This document shows, piece by piece, positions 57,626 to 64,000 of a DNA stretch of 64,000 bases. The stretch's first letter is position 1. Each line of letters begins with the position of its first letter. The position numbers were made by a program, and so were the translations under genes. The notes beneath the pieces are model-generated. The model was not told the DNA's origin. It made no database searches and was given only the letters and a program-made list of their open reading frames with translations. This DNA comes from Capsicum annuum (lineage: Eukaryota; Streptophyta; Magnoliopsida; Solanales; Solanaceae): NCBI RefSeq assembly GCF_002878395.1, contig NW_025859999.1, forward strand, positions 592,786 to 656,785, written 5' to 3'.

Positions 57626-59539
57626 GTAACCTTTTTAATTACATCCTAATTGAATGTTTATATTTAGATGATGTTAGGGTTGATGCTGAGATCAGAATGA
57701 CCAAATTCCTTGATGTTGTTATAGGGAGAACCCCTTACCTTTTGTATACTTTCATGATTATGTAATGAGGTCAGTAAAATCTTTGAGTTGGATGTGTTGT
57801 CTCCTTAGTAGCTGTAGATATTTTTTTGGTTTATATTATTTGGATATTTATTGGATGATTTAATTTTTTTTGGATGATTTTATTCTTCTTTTGGGTTGTA
57901 ATATTTGGGCACCCTGATGGTGCCGATATTTCATGGATTAATTATTTATTTTCATCCTTGGATTTTTATTTCATTCATATCTTGTTTATGATGATATCAA
58001 ACAAGCCTTTCCCTATAATAGACTGACTGGCGACAGTCTTAAGAGAAAATCGTCGTGTTTGGGTTTTCTACAATAGATGCAGGGGAATTCTAAGTACTTG
58101 TAGCATTGAAGTTTTGGGATCACCCTTATGCCTATGGTGAAGTCTCAGTAGCCATATGGTTTGGCCTCATTAGAGCCGAAATGTGTGACGATAGCTATGT
58201 TTGGTGCGATCAATAGAAAATTTTGCAAGCTATAAATGCGAAACAATCACCGTCCTCCATCCAAAAATTTTTTGAAAACCAAGGGCAAGGACATGTACAA
58301 TTTTATAACAATACTTTCCTACTTTTAGTGACTCCAAAATCCTTAGTTTGTAGCAATTGGGCCTCCTTAAAAAGTCTGCATGTCATGTGCAGTGAACATA
58401 GTTATTTAACTCTCATTCTTACTTGTGTCATCTAAAACTTTCCTCGTTAGTCTCTCAAGGCTAGTTATCAATATTCTTGGTTAGTAAAATAATCATGGGA
58501 CTTCCTTGTGAACATGGAAACCTATTTTAGGCTTAAGAGTCTACTTGGTCATAGAATAGTATCCCTAGTCAACCATTTTGAGCCTTTGAACCTTTCTTTC
58601 GAAACCACATTAAAAGCCTTGAACCATTTGAAGTTAACTACTTTTTTAACCCCACCCTTCTTGAACTTGAAAATGCAACTTGAGGCTAAAAGCCTAAGTT
58701 GTAGATGGTAAATCTTTGAAGGGGTGATCTTGGGCCATCGTATTTTAAGTGGTGCATAAAAGCTAAGTAGGTGAAAAAGTGAAAAATAATGGAACCATCG
58801 AAAATTGGGGAAAAGAATAGATTGCGCAAAGAAATTAATGAAAAGAAAATGCTTTGAAAATGGGTAAATCAAGGTATTAAAAGTAGGCACATGTGTGATG
58901 TCAGAAACAAATTAAGTGGCCTATGGTCAAAAGTTTTATTGACTAGTGTAATGTAGATGTTCAAAGAGGATGTAGTCTTTTTGTTCCCAAATTATACCAT
59001 ACCTTTGCTCGAGCTTACATTACAAACTTGAAAAAGTCCTTCTAGATCTCCAATCAAGGGTATTCAATATAGTGTCGATTTAAAATAAGGGCAAGCATAT
59101 TCTATGATACTTGTTTGTATTGAGAGATTCTTTGTGAGAGTGTGTGCTAGACATTAAATCCCTTGTTGTATGATAGATGCTTTGGTGTATTCGATTTGCT
59201 TTTGTTAGAAGGTATGTAGACTAATTGAGGCAGGTGAAATTGTCATCTTCCAAAAATGAGGCAAAGAAGTATGGTTGAGTCGCTATCAATAGAGAGTCAC
59301 TTTTAGAGAGTTAGTTACTGCTACCTATTTTTCATTGAAGTCTTTCTATCCTTCAAAGTGTGATTTAGTTCAACGGGTGTTGTGAGAATAGCATTAACCA
59401 TGCTTGAGAGCTACTTGTTGGTGCTAACAAAGTTTGAAATCATTATGATCATTTGGTCGTATGAATGGGCTTATAATTGCATAGCCTCATTGAATAAAAA
59501 GTATTATTTCTTGAGTACAAGCAAAGGTTTATGTTTGGT
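57626..59539 (+). other. A2 3' untranslated region and PPT
   Basis: Non-coding. 58560-58740 carries the words ccattttgagcctttgaacc, gaacttgaaaatgcaacttg and ggtgatcttgggcc, typical of the 3' part of Solanaceae Athila elements. 59517-59539 ends ACAAGCAAAGGTTTATGTTTGG, a decayed form of the Athila PPT context. The first 60-400 bp (to about 58000) cannot be assigned with certainty. Confidence 0.6.
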
Positions 59540-61017
59540 TGTTGATGAGTGTTAAATTTACGAGTCATTCACTTTAAAATTTGTGCACACTACTATGATT
59601 AAATTGTGTAAATCAGCCAAATTTTCCATTCAATGCACTAATTCCAATGGTTTGCGCTTTTAGAGGTAATTGGAAGGAAAAAAGTGAAGTGAGCTGAAAT
59701 GAGAACAAAATGGGCAAAGTTAGTGTAAAAACATGAAAATCCAGAGTAAGGATCGACCATCAGTTACCAGTCAAGACCAAGTCAAAGTTGCCAATAGCAA
59801 TGGGATCATCGCGATCAAGGGAGTAGCAATCCCGATCAGGAAATGGCAATCGTGATGACACAGCTAAATGCCAAGGGGCAGTTTGATAATTTCAAGCAGT
59901 TGAACCCAATTCTAAAAAGGGCAAAACCCTTACACATTTTTGGACCTTTTTAAACTCGAATTCAATATTTTTATTGGGAAAAATCCTACTATTTGGGGTA
60001 AGACAATTGTTCCTAAATTTTCAAAGTTATTTTTTGTTACAATTTCTAATTGGATTTGATATTATTCTTTCTTTCCATCAATGGAGGAAATGAATCCCAA
60101 CTTGTGTATATTTCTTTTCTCAATTTTCATGAGTAGCTAAATATTACCTTGGGGTTATGTTTGAATAGGGTGAAAATGTGCATGAGTCTTGATTGATAGT
60201 GTCAATTCTTAATTAATGATGTTGGGTTCCACTAATACTAGATTGTTAAATTGGAATTTGGAGTGAAAGCACCAATTTCCCTAAATTTCACATCTTCCTT
60301 GAAAGAGGGAAGTGGGTATTTCCTTAGATCCCACATTATACTTGAAAGAGGGATGTGGGTGATAGGTATTATGAAAAATAAATCAAATATAAGACTATTC
60401 CTTCACATTACCATAGAAATAAGTATAGATTATAAATTTGTTGTGTCTTGGACATCATCCTAGAAATAGTGATGCCCCATTAATATTTTAGGTTGATTTT
60501 ATTACCACACCCATGAGGTATTCAAAAGAATCCGTGGGTCATATTTTGGTGCTTTTTTGAAAGTCTAACATGAAAACCCCTAACCTAGCCTACCCATATA
60601 TTCCATTTAGTAGACTTTGAATTTCACTCTCATGTACCCCTAGTGAGCAAGTTATTGAATGGATGGGTGGTTCCCTACTTCCTAAGGTGAATTTTATATC
60701 ATATCATACACTATTTTCCCCTAGGAAAGAATAATCCCAAGATAATTCTCTATTTGGAATTTAACCTAAAAAATTTTCTCTCAAGTAGTGTTCAAGTTAA
60801 TTTTGTTTAAATAACATTCAAAATCCTATCCCCCTCCCAATTTAATTTATGTCATTTTTTAAGTGTACATTATTGGAAAAAACTTAGTAACTTTCAACAT
60901 ATATAGGATTCTTAAACTAGTCACATTCCTCTTGGATTCGATCCCAACTTAAGTTGGATTATTATATTTATAATGGTCGTCTTACCCAAAAATAATGCAG
61001 TAAATTGAGCATGATCA
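59540..61017 (+). repeat. A2 3' LTR
   Basis: Begins TGTTGATGAGTG and ends CATGATCA. It shares with 16964-18243 the TGCACACT start region, the CATGAGTAGCTAAAT block (60129-60143), the AAAGAGGGATGTGGGTGATA block and the GGATTCGATCCCAACTTAAG motif near the end. U3 has GATCATCGCGATC at 59804-59816. Confidence 0.8.
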
Positions 61018-61545
61018 AGCTTTATCAGAAAGCACACTACATGAAAATTGAAAAACTAAATATTCTACTAACAATGCATATAACCTACCATCTTTAAAGA
61101 ATGAAAATCACCACAAAAATGCTATAATTTGAACATAACAAGGAATTTTATAACTCAAGACCAAAATCAAGAATTTATCAATATAATGATATGTCCTAAC
61201 CATAAGTATGTAAAGATTCCCAAATTTATGGTTAAACATATATTCATGGTGTAGTTTAAAAAAGACACTGAAAACTAAAGTAATTCACACTTTTTCATGG
61301 AAACCCTAAGCTTGAAGTGTGAATTAAATGTGAGGAATTGAGTTTATTTTGGTACTCAATGGATTAAAGAAAACCCATAGCTGATTTCCAACATACCTGA
61401 GGTTGAGAATCGTGATGAAATTTTTGAATTTAAAGTCGTAGCTGAAGAGCCCTAGATCTTGCTTGGAGAAAAAAATCACCCCTTTCTCACTAAATTTTCT
61501 AAGTATTAAAAGAATAATGGGGAATGGGGGAATTGGAGATATTAT
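61018..61545. other. Flank right of A2
   Basis: AT-rich, no clear gene. A minus-strand 74-codon frame lies at 61324-61548 without known domain. The wording at 61390-61530 resembles other repeat-derived flanks in Solanaceae but cannot be named. Confidence 0.25.
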
Positions 61546-61960
61546 CACTTCAAGAAAAATAACCTTTAGGGAAGGGAAATCTTGTCCCTAAAAGTCCAAT
61601 TCTGGTCGTAGATGACATTTTAGGATGGAAAAATACTCGTCGCGGCTTGTCCTAATAGCCTTCTTTGCTAAAGGTCAATTTCGATGAGGTGCTCTAACTG
61701 GTTTTTAAATTTCATTAGCGACGGCAACATTCCTGGTCTCAAAAATACTTTTAGACACCGTATATGTCATCCCAAATATATGATTTTCATTTTTAAAAAG
61801 TAGTTATTTTGTGGTCACTAAAACCTTTTTGCGACGAGTAACTTACTCGTCCTTGAGTTATCTTTAGAGGCAAGAAATTAACCCGTCCATGATTAACCTT
61901 TAGAGACAAGAAACTAACTCATCCTAAATCTAACGTTTAGACCAAACAATATTATATTTG
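61546..61960 (+). mobile_element. CACTA transposon end with sub-terminal repeats
   Basis: CACTTCAAGAAAAAT at 61546-61560 is one base from the Solanaceae CACTA terminus CACTACAAGAAAAAT. It is followed by CGTCGCGG-type words and three decayed units of 36-38 bp at 61824-61933, each with GCGACGAG/CTCGTC-like inverted halves. CACTA elements carry such sub-terminal repeats, where the transposase binds. The opposite end was not found. Confidence 0.55.
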
Positions 61961-62869
61961 TATCTATAATTTACCACCAATGGTACGTCCTGAAACTTAA
62001 TATCATAAAAGTATATATTTTATTTTTAAATATAAAATTATTACTGAAATTGACAAAGTGTAATAAATATAATTTCAATATTTGCTAATCAATAAAACCT
62101 TAACCAATTAACATCCCGAGCTACAATGTTGTTAGTAGTTTCAATATTTTTTAAATAAAAAAACTTAACAAATTAACATCCGAGCTACAATATGATGTCA
62201 AGCTTTACATAACGCTCTTAGAAAAATAATAATAAGCTTGTGCATCATCAAAACTTGCATCTTTCCTTGTAACTTCAATCTTCAAAAATCTGTCAGAACA
62301 AAGTTTTGAAAAGTCAATCCTTTAGTTAAACAACCATGACAAAGGCTCTAACACAATAATATAATATGATAGATTTGTGTGACATGATATTCAAGTTGAT
62401 ATAAATGGAATAAAGTGGGTAACTATTGAGCTTTAACTTTTGTGAAGGTCTTGCTCATTCAGGAAGGTGAAAATAGTTTGTTGTTTTCTTATACCACATA
62501 TATTCTTAAATAAACCAAACTAAAGGTGAAAAGACTTTTAACTGGAGCTGTTTTATTACATAAGATATATTTTTGTTATAATAAAGTAAACTAAATCTTT
62601 CCAGAGACATATTTTACTAGAAAGAAATTGAAGCAGCAAAACAATTTCAAAAAAACACAAAAGAAGCAACAGGTATAATGGCTCTACTATACATTCTCTC
62701 TCGAATAAGTACACAAGAAGCAGCAGTCTGCTATTGCTACTCGTAACAGCTAAACACACAAGAAGTAGCAGTATGCTATCTCTTAAATAGAAACACAAGA
62801 AGCAGAAGAGCATTACTGATCTTGGGTGTATTTATATGCCTAAGCACCATAATTTATCCATATTTTAGT
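61961..62869. repeat. Tandem-repeat-bearing spacer
   Basis: Two copies of a 59-bp unit (TTTCAATATTT.. to CATCCCGAGCTACAAT) start at 62073 and 62139. At 62650-62812 the word ACACAAGAAGCAGCAG recurs about four times with spacing near 50 bp, twice followed by TVTGCTAT. No gene; the minus-strand frame 62556-62813 is leucine-rich because of these repeats. Confidence 0.45.
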
Positions 62870-64000
62870 TGTGTTTAGAGAACAAAGTTCCTAGTTTCTT
62901 ATGTTCTTACTCTACTTCTAGGTAAGTGAGCTAACCGATGTGATTAGCATAATTTCAGGGATTAATAAGGTATATGAAGACATTTTGGGACAATGGAATG
63001 CAGATGGCATATGACACAAGAGAGAGTAGCAATCTGGACCAAATATGGCACCTAGAAACTATGTCCAAGACTAGTTTGTCATTTATAATTAGTTCAGGGA
63101 TTTAGAAGGCAATTATGAGAGAAAAGATTATTAAAAGGCTTAATACTGAATTTTTATTGAATTATTCATTATTAAGTATTTTTTGGAGAGAGCAGAGAAG
63201 GGTGGCTTAGCCTGGGAGGGAGAGAAAAATATTTTTTTCTCTTGTTTTCACTATTCGCACACCAAGATCATATTCTAGTTTTTGGTATGATGAATATATT
63301 TATCATGATTTTTGTTTTATTCATGAGTAGCTATGTTTATTAGTTAGGGTTATGGAAGCCTTTAGCATACAATCTATTACTTTGGATTTTGAATTCATTA
63401 TGCATTGATTTATTTACATCATACTCTCTTTGTTTATCTTGAATTCTCGTGGCTACAAACATAGAGGATATGCCTTAAAATGCAACTTGTTCGAAAGAAA
63501 GGTTGACATTCGGAAAAGAGAGTGGTAACAAGAAAATAGGATTACCAACCCCTATTTCATAAGTTAATGCCTTAGCAGGATTAACTACTTGGAGATTTTG
63601 TACTATTTTTTGGTGAACACTTTTGATTCGAGTGAACTAAAGTGAATTAGTCCGTGATGGTTGAGAAACACTACGATTATGTCATTAAATACAATACATT
63701 TCTCTATAAGCATAATGCATGTATATATTCATAAAGACCATAGTTAGAAAGTATTGATAACTATAAGGTGGACATAACCCTAGCTTGCCATTTCTTTGAA
63801 TTTAAATACTAATACATGTATTTCATCTTATTAAACTGAAACCATTAATTGGTGAACTGAATCAAATCCCCCTATTTATTTTACGAAAAATGAATGATTA
63901 AAAGTCAACTAATATGCATAGAACTTAATTAACACCATATTCCCTATGGGATTCGACCCCAACCTAGTTGGGTTATATATTTGACAATAACTGCTTACTC
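62870..64000 (+). repeat. Third Athila-like LTR (A3), cut by window end
   Basis: The end region GGGATTCGACCCCAACCTAG (63951-63970), then ACAATAACTGCTTACTC, and the inner block TTCATGAGTAGCTATG (63320-63335) match the U5 and middle parts of the A1 and A2 LTRs. The start is uncertain and placed near a TGTG at 62870. Whether this is a 5' or 3' LTR cannot be told. Confidence 0.6.

Larger units (their letters stand above)
16964..61017 (+). mobile_element. Athila-like element A2, split by nested insertions
   Basis: Two homologous LTRs in the same orientation lie 42.6 kb apart (starts 16964 and 59540). Gag and protease follow the left LTR, and the typical Athila 3' untranslated region precedes the right LTR. 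The foreign elements between about 21290 and 57625 are therefore best read as insertions into, or rearrangements within, one element. The PBS (18240-18260), hairpin motif (20691-20733) and purine tract with LTR start (59540) are placed as expected. The alternative, two separate Athila copies each missing one side, cannot be ruled out because no matching target duplication was found (GCATT left, AGCTT right). Confidence 0.6.

Noticed and set aside
58549..58890. 113-codon minus-strand frame
   Set aside because: It is antisense to the conserved A2 3' untranslated block and has no recognisable domain.
61034..61049. CACTACATGAAAATTG as a CACTA terminus
   Set aside because: The bases after it do not fit the family, while 61546 fits both terminus and sub-terminal repeats.
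1..64000. tRNA, rRNA, CRISPR arrays, bacterial operons
   Set aside because: None is seen by eye; the tRNA-like words are only primer binding sites of retroelements, and the repeats are LTRs and short tandem copies.

Overview
This window is plant nuclear DNA made almost entirely of old, nested retrotransposons. I found no cellular gene with an intact reading frame. The organism is most likely a member of the Solanaceae. A SINE fragment ending in a TTG run on its own strand resembles the TS SINE family of that family, and the LTR elements look like the Athila and Tekay/Del groups that fill pepper, tomato and potato heterochromatin. The setting suggests gene-poor pericentromeric heterochromatin. 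The species cannot be fixed from sequence alone.

Layout, left to right. 236-10933 is a near-complete Athila-like element (A1) with LTRs of about 1.4 kb, gag, protease and an env-like ORF, but no reverse transcriptase (RT) or integrase. 12648-15776 is a long Tekay-like LTR followed by a PBS and leader. 16964-61017 is bracketed by the two LTRs of a second Athila-like element (A2), whose gag and protease lie at the left and whose 3' untranslated region lies at the right. About 37 kb of other elements sits between them. From left to right these are: a minus-strand LINE cut into three pieces by a full Tekay chromovirus (23790-34431, target duplication ATTTC) and a solo LTR (35860-38643, target duplication CTGAT); a minus-strand element with LTRs but no coding interior (40378-48343), one LTR of which holds the SINE; a minus-strand Tekay fragment with RT, protease, gag and 5' LTR (about 48780-53110); and a plus-strand LTR, gag, protease and part of RT (about 53118-57625). 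To the right of A2 are a CACTA transposon end (61546), short tandem repeats, and a third Athila-like LTR cut by the window end.

All coding regions are broken by stops and frameshifts. Many of the stops fit C-to-T or G-to-A changes, as expected of methylated, silenced DNA. The most notable points are these. Both Athila-like elements pass from protease straight to the same hairpin motif, skipping RT, RNase H and integrase, which suggests a non-autonomous lineage that keeps gag, protease and an env-like gene. Several LTR families carry family-specific dyad repeats upstream of their promoters. One LTR of the chromovirus has a recent 487-bp tandem duplication that its partner lacks. Identities and family names come from reading the sequence and recalling family patterns; no database search was run.
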